Of a stretch of DNA of 20,623 nucleotides, positions 6,103 through 14,212 are shown one piece after another. The DNA is taken from IMG/VR virus record IMGVR_UViG_3300020470_001783, positions 1 to 20,623 of that record; one strand, written 5' to 3'. The notes under the pieces were generated by a model, which was not told where the DNA came from, searched no databases, and worked only from the letters and a program-made list of their open reading frames with translations. The DNA comes from a virus. Position numbers and translations under genes: made by a program. The stretch's first letter is position 1. Every line of letters starts with the position of its first letter.

Positions 6103-9100
6103 CTAAGTATCTGGATTCTCTGCGGCAATACCCTCAACAATTTGCTGAACGTCAATTCGTAACGTAGCGACCCCAGCGCCTTCATCAACGCCTCCCTCAA
6201 TCAAAATCTGGGGAGGTAACTTGGTATTGTTAACAATCTCTTGTAATAGTACGTTTGCGTCTTTTTCGTATTGTCCGGTCTCTGTTAGGTAATCAATCAT
6301 CAATTGACTTGCGCCTTCTCCGGCCAGTGCCTCAACTTGTTCAAGGGTTTGTATTTGGTTTTGCGCAGAATACCCTAATGCTCGGTCGCTACCCTCTAAC
6401 CCTGAAACATCAATAAGTTGTTGCCTAGCGTATCGCATGAAAGCATTCTGTTGCTCGGTGTCCATGACCGTACCTAAAGCAGATATATCTCCTTCAAAGA
6501 TCCCCTTCTTGTACACATTTCGTTTAGCCTCTGTCTCTTTGAGGAAGTTATCCACACCTAAAGTTCCACCTTCGGCTAATGCCAATTCAAGATCTCCAAC
6601 TGATACGCCGTGGGCTTGAGCGAGAGAAGAGATTTGATTCTCAATCTGACCACCAATACCGAAATTAGCCATAACGTCTGTGCTTCCAAAGTCGCCTCTT
6701 TCTTGGGCTTCTTGCAAGAACAACAACATTGATAAGCCAGCCAAATCGGCAGAGCCTCCCTGAGCAACCTCAGCCACAGCCCCTTTCTCAATGAAGTCCA
6801 GTAAGGCACTTTCATCCGTCATGCCACCTTGAATGAAGGCATTGTACGCAGCATTGGCTGATGCGTTTCTACTTGATCGACCAATAGCGCTTGTAGCAAA
6901 ATCAATGTCACCCACAAAAGACTGTGTTCTATCCATGGGGTCTAAAGCATGCAAACCAGCGAGCACTGAAACACCGCTTAAGTTTAGATTAGAGTAACCG
7001 TCAATCCCAAAGGCTTCCATAAAGCCAGCAATTTGTTCAGCGGTTTGCCCTGTTGCTGAGGCAACCTTATCAATTTGTGCAATGTAAAACTCTTGAGCGT
7101 TTTCCATGTTCTCAAGAACCTGATCCATCAGGCCTTCTTCGGCTAACGCTTTCATCATGTTGTCTCTATGAACAGAATCAGGGTCAATTCCCATTCCTCT
7201 TAAGAAGTCAGCAAACTCTCGTGTGTCGCCGTCCCCAGTGAATTTACCATCGTCATCAACTGCGGCTTCAAGGGCTGCACCAAAGGTTTCCGCCATCATT
7301 CTTTGTTCTTCAAACTTTTCAAACCCTGAACCAACTTCAAAATCTTCAGTGAGGCCCATTAACCTTGATACTTCTTTTTTGCCTCGCTTCTTTTTTCGGC
7401 TTTGACCAATAAGAGCGCCTATTCCTTCAGCAATACCACCAACAGCAGTACCGATGGCAGCACCTATTGCTGTACCAACAACAGGCAAAATCATTGAACC
7501 TATTGTTCCACCAGCAATAGCACCAGAAAGCATTCCACTTCCAGTGAACTGTCCAGTTTGTGAAGCGTTAAAAGCACTTTGGCCAACTTCAAAAGCGCTG
7601 AAGCCCGCACTCAAAATTCCAGCACCTCTTGCAAATTTTCCCATTTGCGCAAAGCCAGATCCTAACTTAGCACCTTTAGTTACAGCATTTGCACCTGATC
7701 TGGCTCCTCTGACCTGACCAGCAATTCGACCACCACCTGCAGCAGCGTTTCTGCTAAGTGCAGTGCTCCTAGCGGCTTGGAAAGTTCTAGCGTTTCCAGC
7801 CACGTTTCTTGCACCAGTGGCTATTTTAGCACCACCCTTAGCAGCAATAGCACCTCTACCTGCTTTAGAAAATAAACCGGCTTTCTTTCCCAACATTGCC
7901 ATACCTGCAACAGCAGCAAATTGCATAAAGCCACCACCGCCACCGCCAAACGGCGCAGTAACAAGTGCTCCTACCCGTTCAACCGCAATCATCAATCCTC
8001 TTAAAATATCAACAATTGTTTCCATGATTGGAGCAAGCATATTTAAGGCTTGAGCCAACCCGTCAAGAACAGTAGGAAGTTGATCAAAAACAGGAAGAAT
8101 TGTGTTAAACAAATTGAACATCGCTGGTATAACACGAGTAGCAACTTTATCAAGAACTTCACTTATGAGTGGCAACTTAGCGAAGAACGACCCTTGCCCA
8201 CTTTTAAGTTGGTCAAACAACGCCCCAATAACACTACCAAAGGCTTCACCAAACTTTTTAAAGTTATCAGCATTATCTAAGATCAACTCATTAAACTGCC
8301 TGAAAAGCCCTCGTCCACCAGCGCCACTACCAAAGGCTCTGAAAACATCAATTAAAACATTGGCTGCTGGTTCAAACTTACCAAAGAAATCTCCCATGCC
8401 TGTGAAAAAGTTTTTAACTGCCCTAAAGAAGCCAACAAAACTTTCACCCATTTTTTCAATGTTTGCTAAATCTTTAAGAATATTCTCTTTTATAAATTTA
8501 GAAATAGAATCGACAACTGAAACAAGCGTGGGAGCAAATGACTCTGCACCAAATCTTTGTATTACCGCTGTTAAAGTTATAATGTCATTTTTGATAATGC
8601 TAGATATTTGAAGAAAAGCATTTCGGAAAGGACCGAGTAGCGGTTCACCCATGTCAGCAAAAAGATTTTTGACACCAGCAAACTGAGTTTTCATAGTACC
8701 CATAAAGGTGTCTGCCATCAGTTTGCCAGCACCTTGATACGCATCGGCAGTAGCCCCACCGGCTGAAACTGTAGAAATCAATCCACCAAAAGTACTAACA
8801 CCGGCTAAAGAACCACCACGGAAACCTTGTGCGCCTTTAATCGCTTCTGAAGCAGCGCTAAAGTTTTTGGTTGATATTGACGCCGCTAATTGCTGTGCAG
8901 CCTTAGCGTCTCCACCAGCCAAATTAATTAACTGAGTAATAAGAGCATTTGCTTGAGAGCCTCTAATTCCACTTCTAGCCAATGACTGAGTTATAGCACC
9001 AGATGACTCACCACCCATCAAACCCATGTTTCGTGAACTTATACCACTAGTAAAGTTTCTCGCTCTACGCATTCCGCCCATTCCACCGCCCAATAGGGGT

Positions 9101-9540
9101 GCCATTTGGGCTTCTTGGAACTGTCGCATTGCTCCAGCAGCAACTGCCAATGCAGTAGCCACCGCTGCCGCCGTGACCGACAAACCCTTCAAAGCAACGT
9201 CGTAAAGTTTTACGGCCGCTCGACCAGTTATAAGAGCGGCTTTAGCCGCTAACAAACCAGCAGTAAACAAAGCAAGTTGACCAGCGAGAGCAATAAATGA
9301 AAACTTACCCATCATGGTGATAAACTTGGTGAATATCCCCATAAAACCTTTTAGGGCATTGCCCATCCGGTTGAATCGTCTATCAAGTTTATCAGTAGTT
9401 TTATCTAAGTCTCTGTTAGTTTTATTGAACGACTTTGTGCGATCTTCAAGAGCCTTTATACGGCGTTCAATAGCAGCAAGGTCTTTATTGATGTCAGCAT
9501 CAATTTCGACCTTAATTACTACTCTTTCTTCAACAGCCAT
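6103..9540 (-). CDS. Tail tape measure protein
   Basis: At 1145 residues this is the longest gene in the window and sits directly after the frameshifted chaperone pair, the standard tape measure position. The N-terminal about 60 residues are a charged coiled coil (AAIERRIKALEDRTKSFNKT). Hydrophobic stretches follow at about 70-140, with further glycine/alanine-rich segments near 545-560 and 650-690 (IAGGTIGSMILPVVGTAIGA) that could enter the membrane during DNA injection. The remainder is mostly helical with aromatic-rich repeats of the FxKFxExFG kind. It sets tail length and is expelled with the DNA. No lysozyme or peptidase motif is evident. A GAGG ribosome-binding site precedes the ATG, and a strong terminator lies between it and the chaperones. 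Confidence 0.93.
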   Translation of the reverse strand: MAVEERVVIKVEIDADINKDLAAIERRIKALEDRTKSFNKTNRDLDKTTDKLDRRFNRMGNALKGFMGIFTKFITMMGKFSFIALAGQLALFTAGLLAAKAALITGRAAVKLYDVALKGLSVTAAAVATALAVAAGAMRQFQEAQMAPLLGGGMGGMRRARNFTSGISSRNMGLMGGESSGAITQSLARSGIRGSQANALITQLINLAGGDAKAAQQLAASISTKNFSAASEAIKGAQGFRGGSLAGVSTFGGLISTVSAGGATADAYQGAGKLMADTFMGTMKTQFAGVKNLFADMGEPLLGPFRNAFLQISSIIKNDIITLTAVIQRFGAESFAPTLVSVVDSISKFIKENILKDLANIEKMGESFVGFFRAVKNFFTGMGDFFGKFEPAANVLIDVFRAFGSGAGGRGLFRQFNELILDNADNFKKFGEAFGSVIGALFDQLKSGQGSFFAKLPLISEVLDKVATRVIPAMFNLFNTILPVFDQLPTVLDGLAQALNMLAPIMETIVDILRGLMIAVERVGALVTAPFGGGGGGFMQFAAVAGMAMLGKKAGLFSKAGRGAIAAKGGAKIATGARNVAGNARTFQAARSTALSRNAAAGGGRIAGQVRGARSGANAVTKGAKLGSGFAQMGKFARGAGILSAGFSAFEVGQSAFNASQTGQFTGSGMLSGAIAGGTIGSMILPVVGTAIGAAIGTAVGGIAEGIGALIGQSRKKKRGKKEVSRLMGLTEDFEVGSGFEKFEEQRMMAETFGAALEAAVDDDGKFTGDGDTREFADFLRGMGIDPDSVHRDNMMKALAEEGLMDQVLENMENAQEFYIAQIDKVASATGQTAEQIAGFMEAFGIDGYSNLNLSGVSVLAGLHALDPMDRTQSFVGDIDFATSAIGRSSRNASANAAYNAFIQGGMTDESALLDFIEKGAVAEVAQGGSADLAGLSMLLFLQEAQERGDFGSTDVMANFGIGGQIENQISSLAQAHGVSVGDLELALAEGGTLGVDNFLKETEAKRNVYKKGIFEGDISALGTVMDTEQQNAFMRYARQQLIDVSGLEGSDRALGYSAQNQIQTLEQVEALAGEGASQLMIDYLTETGQYEKDANVLLQEIVNNTKLPPQILIEGGVDEGAGVATLRIDVQQIVEGIAAENPDT

Positions 9541-9550
9541 GTTGCCTCAC

Positions 9551-9598
9551 AATAAAAAAGACTGGGAACCTCTGTAACTATTGTACAGAAATTCCCAG
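9551..9598 (-). terminator. Intrinsic terminator between tail chaperones and tape measure
   Basis: On the minus strand a 14-bp stem (CTGGGAATTTCTGT with ACAGAGGTTCCCAG, including two G-U pairs, 9598-9562) with a 9-nt loop is followed by TCTTTTTTATT. It ends 11 nt before the tape measure ATG, so the tape measure must rely on read-through or a promoter I cannot identify. Confidence 0.85.
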
Positions 9599-9605
9599 CC
9601 CTAAT

Positions 9606-9815
9606 TCAGTAACCACCTTGGGCATTTTGCCGCTTTCTTTCCCTTTCTTTTTGATCTCTAGAAAGGGCCGTGGCAGTAGCCAAGCGTATTAACCACTCAT
9701 CGTAGTCGCTTCTCAGTATCTCAATTGGATCTGTATGGAAGGCTTCGGCTAGCCGTGCCGCCGATCTGATCCTAACATCACCGGCTAATTCTTCAACTAG
9801 CCCTTCGTAGGGTCC
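9606..9815 (-). CDS. Frameshift extension of the tail assembly chaperone (GT-type)
   Basis: In the -1 frame relative to the chaperone gene, 69 codons are open from 9815 to the TGA at 9608-9606. The predicted sequence includes EELAGDVRIRSAARLAEAFH, then DPIEILRSDYDEWLIRLA and a lysine/arginine-rich tail. DP..IL.SDY.EWLIRLA is strongly reminiscent of the T domain of phage tail chaperone fusions. No usable ATG, GTG or TTG occurs near its beginning, and it overlaps the end of the chaperone frame by 19 nt. Translation should therefore enter by -1 ribosomal slippage between 9815 and 9797, giving a fusion of about 234 residues. No canonical slippery heptamer is present; the AAG-GGC-TAG codons at the stop are my best candidate. 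The fusion would help load the tape measure for tail assembly. Confidence 0.85.
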   Translation of the reverse strand, partial: GPYEGLVEELAGDVRIRSAARLAEAFHTDPIEILRSDYDEWLIRLATATALSRDQKERERKRQNAQGGY

Positions 9816-10309
9816 TCAGCGTCCACATCATCGCCGTAACCAGCGTAGTCTAGAACTTTTAGCGCAACAGATTCTAGGTGGGGATCAACCGCATAAAACG
9901 CACGGATTGCATCTGGCAATGGTCGATCGGTGTCTGTCATCTCCATAATGACCGGAGAAGCAAATGTGATAGCATTTCCGTCATCATCTAGTACCAACTC
10001 ATCATTAAAGTAGATACCGGAAACAGTCTGACCAACAACGTAACAAGAAAACTTGATAGAGTCTAACTCGTCAGTTTTTCTGTTAGTAGAGTTTCTCCTC
10101 CAAGATTTTAACTGATCATTGGTAATGTTAGGAGAAAATCTAACTGTTACACCTTTTCGCTCAGGAACACTAATCTCAATATCAGGTCGAGTAACCTCTT
10201 TTGAGATTTCTTCCTTCAATTGGTCAAGGACCGTGATCCTTTTGGTCTTTTTCTTAGCAGTGGGAGCCTCTGCCTCAGCAGAAGCAACCTCAATTATTTC
10301 ATCACTCAT
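9797..10309 (-). CDS. Tail assembly chaperone (G-type, zero-frame product)
   Basis: This 170-residue acidic protein has a lysine/alanine-rich start, a beta segment RPDIEISVPERKGVTVRFSP, a helix-rich centre (NDQLKSWRRNS) and ends DAEDPTKG. Its position just before the tape measure, with an overlapping frame downstream, is the classic arrangement for tail assembly chaperones, where most ribosomes stop here and a minority continue into the extension. The ATG at 10309 is 6 nt from a TAGTAT -10 box, with a TTGACA -35 box 18 nt further up, and has no Shine-Dalgarno. A leaderless transcript initiated here would set chaperone dose separately from the sheath/tube operon. Confidence 0.85.
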   Translation of the reverse strand: MSDEIIEVASAEAEAPTAKKKTKRITVLDQLKEEISKEVTRPDIEISVPERKGVTVRFSPNITNDQLKSWRRNSTNRKTDELDSIKFSCYVVGQTVSGIYFNDELVLDDDGNAITFASPVIMEMTDTDRPLPDAIRAFYAVDPHLESVALKVLDYAGYGDDVDAEDPTKG

Positions 10310-10315
10310 AAATGT

Positions 10316-10345
10316 ATACTACCTCTTTCGGTATGTGGGTGTCAA
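10316..10345 (-). promoter_or_regulatory. Leaderless promoter for the tail assembly chaperone
   Basis: Minus strand reads TTGACA (10345-10340), 18-nt spacer, TAGTAT (10321-10316), 6 nt (ACATTT), ATG (10309). The -35 box directly abuts the stop codon of the upstream peptidase gene (10348-10346). Confidence 0.8.
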
Positions 10346-11080
10346 CTAGTCACAGAGTCTGGCCCAAGTATTAGGACCAACTATGCCATCAACAACTAGA
10401 CCTTCATCCTTCTGGAACTGACGAACAGCACGATCAGTCATACGACCAAAATCGCCGTCTACACCAGAATATTTCTTAGGACGGTTTGAAAGTTTGTATC
10501 CATTCTTATCTAAGAGTTTCTGTAAGAACTCTACAACAGGACCCTTTGCGCCTTTACGAAGCGTAGTTTTGATCGCTTCTGCAATAAACGTAAACACATT
10601 CTCTTGCTCTTTCTTAACAGAAGCAGCCTTAGGAAGTTTCTTGTCCTTCTCTACAGGGAACCAGTCCATTTTTGTTCCACTTACACGGCAAGGCTGGTGG
10701 TGCCACCACTCAGAAGGCACAGTTTTTACGATGCCATACTCAGCAGCAATAGAATTAACCTGTCTAGTTGTAAGCCCTTTGCCCACGATTCTAAAGTCTA
10801 CAGCATAACCATACCCTTGAAATTTAGGTTGGCTCATGTGGTAAGACCCTTGGAACCCAGCGCTATTTACTCGATCCGGGTTTGCGGCCAGGTTGAACCC
10901 CGGACGGCGACTCTTATACCCGTCATACAGGTACTTCTGCTGTTGGTACGTCCTAACGCCAGAAGAAACAGAAACTTTGCCTTTGATTCGTGGATCGGCG
11001 AAGAATGCTTCGAGACGCTGTTTGAACTTTGGGTGCAAGTCTTTAATGTTGACTCTGCTTGATACTGTTGGTATAGCCAT
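10346..11080 (-). CDS. Peptidoglycan peptidase (M15/VanY type) with PG-binding domain; endolysin candidate
   Basis: This is a 244-residue protein. Residues about 15-132 form an M15 D-Ala-D-Ala carboxypeptidase domain with VSVSSGVRTYQQQ, then zinc ligands H81 and D95 (in HMSQPKFQGYGYAVDF, with G91-A93-D95 matching GxAxD) and E124-W-W-H127. The His-to-Asp interval is longer than the usual SxHxxGxAxD. Residues about 173-243 are a PG_binding_1 domain (LRKGAKGPVVEFLQKLLD ... DGDFGRMTDRAVRQFQ ... DGIVGPNTWARL). It should cleave peptide cross-links in the cell wall. It has no signal peptide, so it is either released by a holin or, given its position within the tail genes, virion-associated. AAGGAAA precedes the ATG, and it has its own promoter after a terminator. 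Confidence 0.9.
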   Translation of the reverse strand: MAIPTVSSRVNIKDLHPKFKQRLEAFFADPRIKGKVSVSSGVRTYQQQKYLYDGYKSRRPGFNLAANPDRVNSAGFQGSYHMSQPKFQGYGYAVDFRIVGKGLTTRQVNSIAAEYGIVKTVPSEWWHHQPCRVSGTKMDWFPVEKDKKLPKAASVKKEQENVFTFIAEAIKTTLRKGAKGPVVEFLQKLLDKNGYKLSNRPKKYSGVDGDFGRMTDRAVRQFQKDEGLVVDGIVGPNTWARLCD

Positions 11081-11116
11081 TTTGTTTCCTTACAAATTGA
11101 GAATAACTACCTAAAT

Positions 11117-11145
11117 AGAATACTAAAATTTACCCCTAGCGTCAA
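11117..11145 (-). promoter_or_regulatory. Promoter of the peptidase gene
   Basis: Minus strand reads TTGACG (11145-11140), 17-nt spacer, TATTCT (11122-11117). Predicted +1 near 11110 gives a leader of about 30 nt containing the AAGGAAA Shine-Dalgarno. It begins a few bases beyond the terminator of the tube operon. Confidence 0.7.
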
Positions 11146-11151
11146 GTAGAT

Positions 11152-11184
11152 AAAAAAGAAAAGGTGCCACCGCTAGGTGACACC
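11152..11184 (-). terminator. Intrinsic terminator after the tail tube gene
   Basis: On the minus strand GGTGTCACC-TAGC-GGTGGCACC forms a 9-bp stem with a 4-nt loop (one G-U pair), followed by TTTTCTTTTTT. It lies 28 nt after the tube stop codon and closes the sheath-tube operon. Confidence 0.93.
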
Positions 11185-11211
11185 TAATCTAATTAAATTT
11201 TTAGTTAAACT

Positions 11212-11673
11212 TTAGATGGCTGCTACTGTGCTCACTGAGAATGTCAATGAGTACGCTGCAGGTGCACCTGATGAAGCATCGCCATCAGGCTCTGTTAGTC
11301 CAACAAGAAGGGCCTTTGCGTAAGTACGCTCTGAACCCGGAACTTTTAGTTCACAGTTGGTCGTGTAGATGATAATATCATAATATGTCATTCCCACTAA
11401 CTGACGAAGTGAAGTCAATTTTGCGTGGTCATCATCACCATCAGTCTCTGGATCATAGAACTTGCTTACAGTTATATCTCCAATTTCTGCTGGTGCACAT
11501 AATACCTCTGGAAAGGTACTATTACCATCATAAACTTTTTCCACAGAAGCGCTTATTTCGCCACCACTAACAGTTGCAAAGTACTTCGGAAAATCAGGAC
11601 CCGGAATGTGACCGGGAACATCTTGCACCGGAGAAATCTTGGCAACAATTTGTCTCTGAGTTGCTTTAGCCAT
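11212..11673 (-). CDS. Tail tube protein
   Basis: This 153-residue protein starts 13 nt after the sheath stop, with AAGGAG before its ATG. Elements typical of contractile tail tube subunits are visible: an early segment FATVSGGEISASVEKVYDG, a loop/strand with EVLCAPAEIGDITVSKFYDPETD, and a C-terminal ALLVGLTEPDGDASSGAPAAYSLTFSVST, which is the usual beta-hairpin end. It polymerises into the inner tube through which DNA and the tape measure pass. Order sheath then tube is the normal one. Confidence 0.9.
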   Translation of the reverse strand: MAKATQRQIVAKISPVQDVPGHIPGPDFPKYFATVSGGEISASVEKVYDGNSTFPEVLCAPAEIGDITVSKFYDPETDGDDDHAKLTSLRQLVGMTYYDIIIYTTNCELKVPGSERTYAKALLVGLTEPDGDASSGAPAAYSLTFSVSTVAAI

Positions 11674-11685
11674 TTACCTTACTCC

Positions 11686-13203
11686 TTAGATTACTGGGGC
11701 TGATAAGTTACTCTTTGTAATTACTATATCAATTAAGTCTGCGACTCCAGACACTCTTACACCAACCTGAGCCTTAACTAGACCAGTAGCGAGTTGAGTA
11801 GCAGGGTTAATTGTTCCATCTACAACCACGTTATATCCCGGATCTACAAGAGCACCGTTATTATCGTATGCTTCGTAAAGTCCACCGGCAACACGGATTG
11901 GCTCAAGGAATGCCTTGATTGAGCCTCTAATGAGACCAAACAAGTTTCCACGCCCATCGATTGTCTGGAACACATGCTGTTCCATACGATCTTCAATGCC
12001 GAGTGTGATGTAGTTCATTGTGTCTTGCATGGTGATGTACCGCCAGTTTGCCTCATCATTGGAAACTGAACGTGCACCATACACACGAATTGACGTGCCA
12101 ATCTTTCTTAAAGCATTAACTCTAGCCTCGTCAAGTGCATCACCTGTAGCAGGTGTTACGTCTGTAGCGAGATCTGAAACAGTGTATGCTGATGAAATTT
12201 GGCCAGCGCCTGCACGCCATGGACCACCAGCCTCTTGGGTTGCTCTGGTTCTTGCACCAGCAACAAATCCTAAAGGAGATATGGTCAAAGTTGCACCTTG
12301 AAGTGCACTAGTTCCAGTTGCTAACTCTGATGCGTTAGGAACAGGAACTTTAATCTGTGGCCAATAGAATGCCATGTACTGTGCTTTACCATCAGCATAG
12401 TATTCAGCGGCTTTTGCCTTAGCATTCGCTGCTGACTCACCTGAAGCGAAGTCACACAAAGCAATTCGATTGTTAGCGGCAGCATGATCTCTCAAAGCGT
12501 TATAAATTACACGGCTTGAAGGACTGTCGCCATGTCCACGACCCGGAGCGGCAATTGCGCCACTCTTTAGGTTCGGACTAAGTAGAGTTGTGTCTGTAGC
12601 CAAGGCAGCCTGAATGGTTGTCTCGTCTACAGCAGAACCGTTTGAACCACCGGAAAGTGCGGTGGATGATAAAGTAGCAGGGTTGTTTGCAGAGGTTGTA
12701 TTATCAACCGCTTCAAGCAAGTGTGCTACTGAAGAAGCGTTAAGAACATTTATAGCATCTGTAACGCTTGTTAGGTCTCTTGTTGTGAGTAGTAACTCAC
12801 CATCTAAGACGACTTTAATTTTAAATCCAGAAACATCAGCAGCGGCAACTTCAATCTTAAGGTTACCTGCCCAAGCACCAACATTCTTAGCGTTGATGTC
12901 TAGAGTCGCTGATCCTGATGAATCGTTGAGGGTAATGCTACCTGCGGCAGCACCTGATCCTATCACACGCATAACATAACAGCGTGAGCCTCCCTCGTCA
13001 AAGTATGTCTTCACATGTGAGTAAAGGCTCCCTGACTGATAATTTCCATAATAGGTCGTGTAGTCACTGAATGATCGAAGAAGAGTGGGTTCAGTTGTTG
13101 ACCCTCTTTCTGTCTCACCAACGACAAATAATTGACCTGCCACGATGTCTCCAGTGCCCACAGGACCGCTACGCACTGCTGTTGTGACGTTTACTCCCGG
13201 CAT
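11686..13203 (-). CDS. Contractile tail sheath protein
   Basis: This 505-residue protein shows the sheath signature: MPGVNVTTAVRSGPVGTGDI at the N-terminus, VGETERGSTTEPTLLRSFSD..YYGNY, SHVKTYFDEGGSRCYVMRVIG (about 82-102), and a C-terminal domain with WRYITMQDTMNYITLGIEDRM and GLVKAQVGVRVSGVADLIDIVI. It forms the outer contractile cylinder that drives the tube into the cell, which fixes this phage as a myovirus morphotype. GGAGG is placed 6 bases upstream of the ATG, with a leader of about 80 nt carrying three small hairpins and a TATAAT box further up, consistent with high expression. Confidence 0.95.
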   Translation of the reverse strand: MPGVNVTTAVRSGPVGTGDIVAGQLFVVGETERGSTTEPTLLRSFSDYTTYYGNYQSGSLYSHVKTYFDEGGSRCYVMRVIGSGAAAGSITLNDSSGSATLDINAKNVGAWAGNLKIEVAAADVSGFKIKVVLDGELLLTTRDLTSVTDAINVLNASSVAHLLEAVDNTTSANNPATLSSTALSGGSNGSAVDETTIQAALATDTTLLSPNLKSGAIAAPGRGHGDSPSSRVIYNALRDHAAANNRIALCDFASGESAANAKAKAAEYYADGKAQYMAFYWPQIKVPVPNASELATGTSALQGATLTISPLGFVAGARTRATQEAGGPWRAGAGQISSAYTVSDLATDVTPATGDALDEARVNALRKIGTSIRVYGARSVSNDEANWRYITMQDTMNYITLGIEDRMEQHVFQTIDGRGNLFGLIRGSIKAFLEPIRVAGGLYEAYDNNGALVDPGYNVVVDGTINPATQLATGLVKAQVGVRVSGVADLIDIVITKSNLSAPVI

Positions 13204-13232
13204 TTTAAGCCTCCATATTCCTTAGATTTTAA

Positions 13233-13297
13233 CAATACCAGTATTGAACATGCCCTGAGGGCAAAGCGCATTAGCGCCTGCTCTATCACTTATTATA
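13233..13297 (-). promoter_or_regulatory. Sheath promoter -10 box and hairpin-rich leader
   Basis: Minus strand has TATAAT at 13297-13292 with no good -35 box. The predicted leader then contains three successive inverted repeats: GCGC-TAAT-GCGC (13277-13266), TGCCC-TCA-GGGCA (13263-13251) and CAATAC-TG-GTATTG (13246-13233), ahead of the GGAGG site. They may stabilise the sheath mRNA; none is followed by a T run. Confidence 0.5.
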
Positions 13298-13336
13298 CTA
13301 CCACTGAGTGTCTAGAAATCGTTGGAACTATAAATA

Positions 13337-14212
13337 CTATGAGGCGCTTGGCGTAATGCCCAAACTATTGGCAGAGAAAGCACCTGTTCCCGCTTGGTTT
13401 AAAGCAGCCACTCGGAAAAAGTATTTTGTTCCATTAGTCAATCCAGTAATAGTTCTTGCTGTGTCAAGGGACCCAGTATCTGCAACTACAGTAGTGAACG
13501 TGGACCCATTATCCGTGCTCTGTTGTATCTGATAACCAGTGACTTCGTACACTCCGCCATTCCAAGTGTTTGTAGTCCAACTCAAAGTTGCCTGAGCATT
13601 TCCCGCTACTGCAATAACGTTTGTTGGGGCGTTTGCTGTAATTGCTATTCTTGAAACAGTATTTTCATGTGACTGCATTACTCCAAGTGGTGTGTGATCA
13701 ACCACTTCTTCAAGAGATAAATCATACGCTACATAGGCACCGGCTAGAAGTCTTTCACCTTTAATCAAAGTTAAATCAGAAAATTCTTCTCTTATCGTAC
13801 TTTCATCTATTTTTGGGTAACAAGGAACAGTGCTGTCATATGATGACAATGATGGTCCATCCATCAACGACTCCCTAACAACAGCAGTTAAATTATCTCT
13901 CTGCTCTGTTACAGTTTGCGCACCATTTGCTCGTGTCCAAATGTAAGTCCTCATCTCATAAGTCACCCTATAGTTAGGGTCAAAGTCGTACTCATACCCC
14001 TGTCGATCAATAGATCGAGTGTTTATAACTAAGGAAATTATGGTTGGCCAAGTATCTAAAGTAAATGGCTCAAAAGTAAGCAATTTTCTAGGATCTGGAA
14101 GTTGTGATTCACTTAAACTCCAGTGGTTTCTGTAAGTGATTAAACGAGGAGGTAAATCATTAGCCAAGTAATTACTTACATAAGATTTTGCCAATCTGGC
14201 TCCAGACATCAT
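13337..14212 (-). CDS. Neck/tail-completion-position protein with C-terminal fibronectin type III domain
   Basis: This 291-residue protein has two parts. Residues 1 to about 190 (MMSGARLAKSYVSNYLANDL ... WPTIISLVINTRSIDRQGYE ... YEMRTYIWTRANG ... RESLMDG) occupy the tail terminator position just before the sheath and resemble phage proteins annotated as minor tail/neck proteins, with a fold resembling terminator proteins only by inference. Residues about 198-290 are a fibronectin III domain: APTNVIAVAGNAQATLSW, VTGYQIQQSTDNG, TITGLTNGTKYFFRVAALN and GTGAFS are all hallmarks. Such domains on virions are thought to bind carbohydrates at the cell surface. The ATG overlaps the upstream stop codon by 4 nt (ATGA). 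Confidence 0.75.
   Translation of the reverse strand: MMSGARLAKSYVSNYLANDLPPRLITYRNHWSLSESQLPDPRKLLTFEPFTLDTWPTIISLVINTRSIDRQGYEYDFDPNYRVTYEMRTYIWTRANGAQTVTEQRDNLTAVVRESLMDGPSLSSYDSTVPCYPKIDESTIREEFSDLTLIKGERLLAGAYVAYDLSLEEVVDHTPLGVMQSHENTVSRIAITANAPTNVIAVAGNAQATLSWTTNTWNGGVYEVTGYQIQQSTDNGSTFTTVVADTGSLDTARTITGLTNGTKYFFRVAALNQAGTGAFSANSLGITPSAS

Noticed and set aside
8102-8611. Long plus-strand open frame (169 codons) and similar plus-strand frames across the window
   Set aside because: They lie antisense to well-supported minus-strand structural genes, show low-complexity translations, and have no ribosome-binding sites or family motifs.
9797-9815. Classic XXXYYYZ slippery site in the chaperone overlap
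   Set aside because: I checked each codon from GAC to TAG; none fits the heptamer rule, so I only assign the shift to this window.
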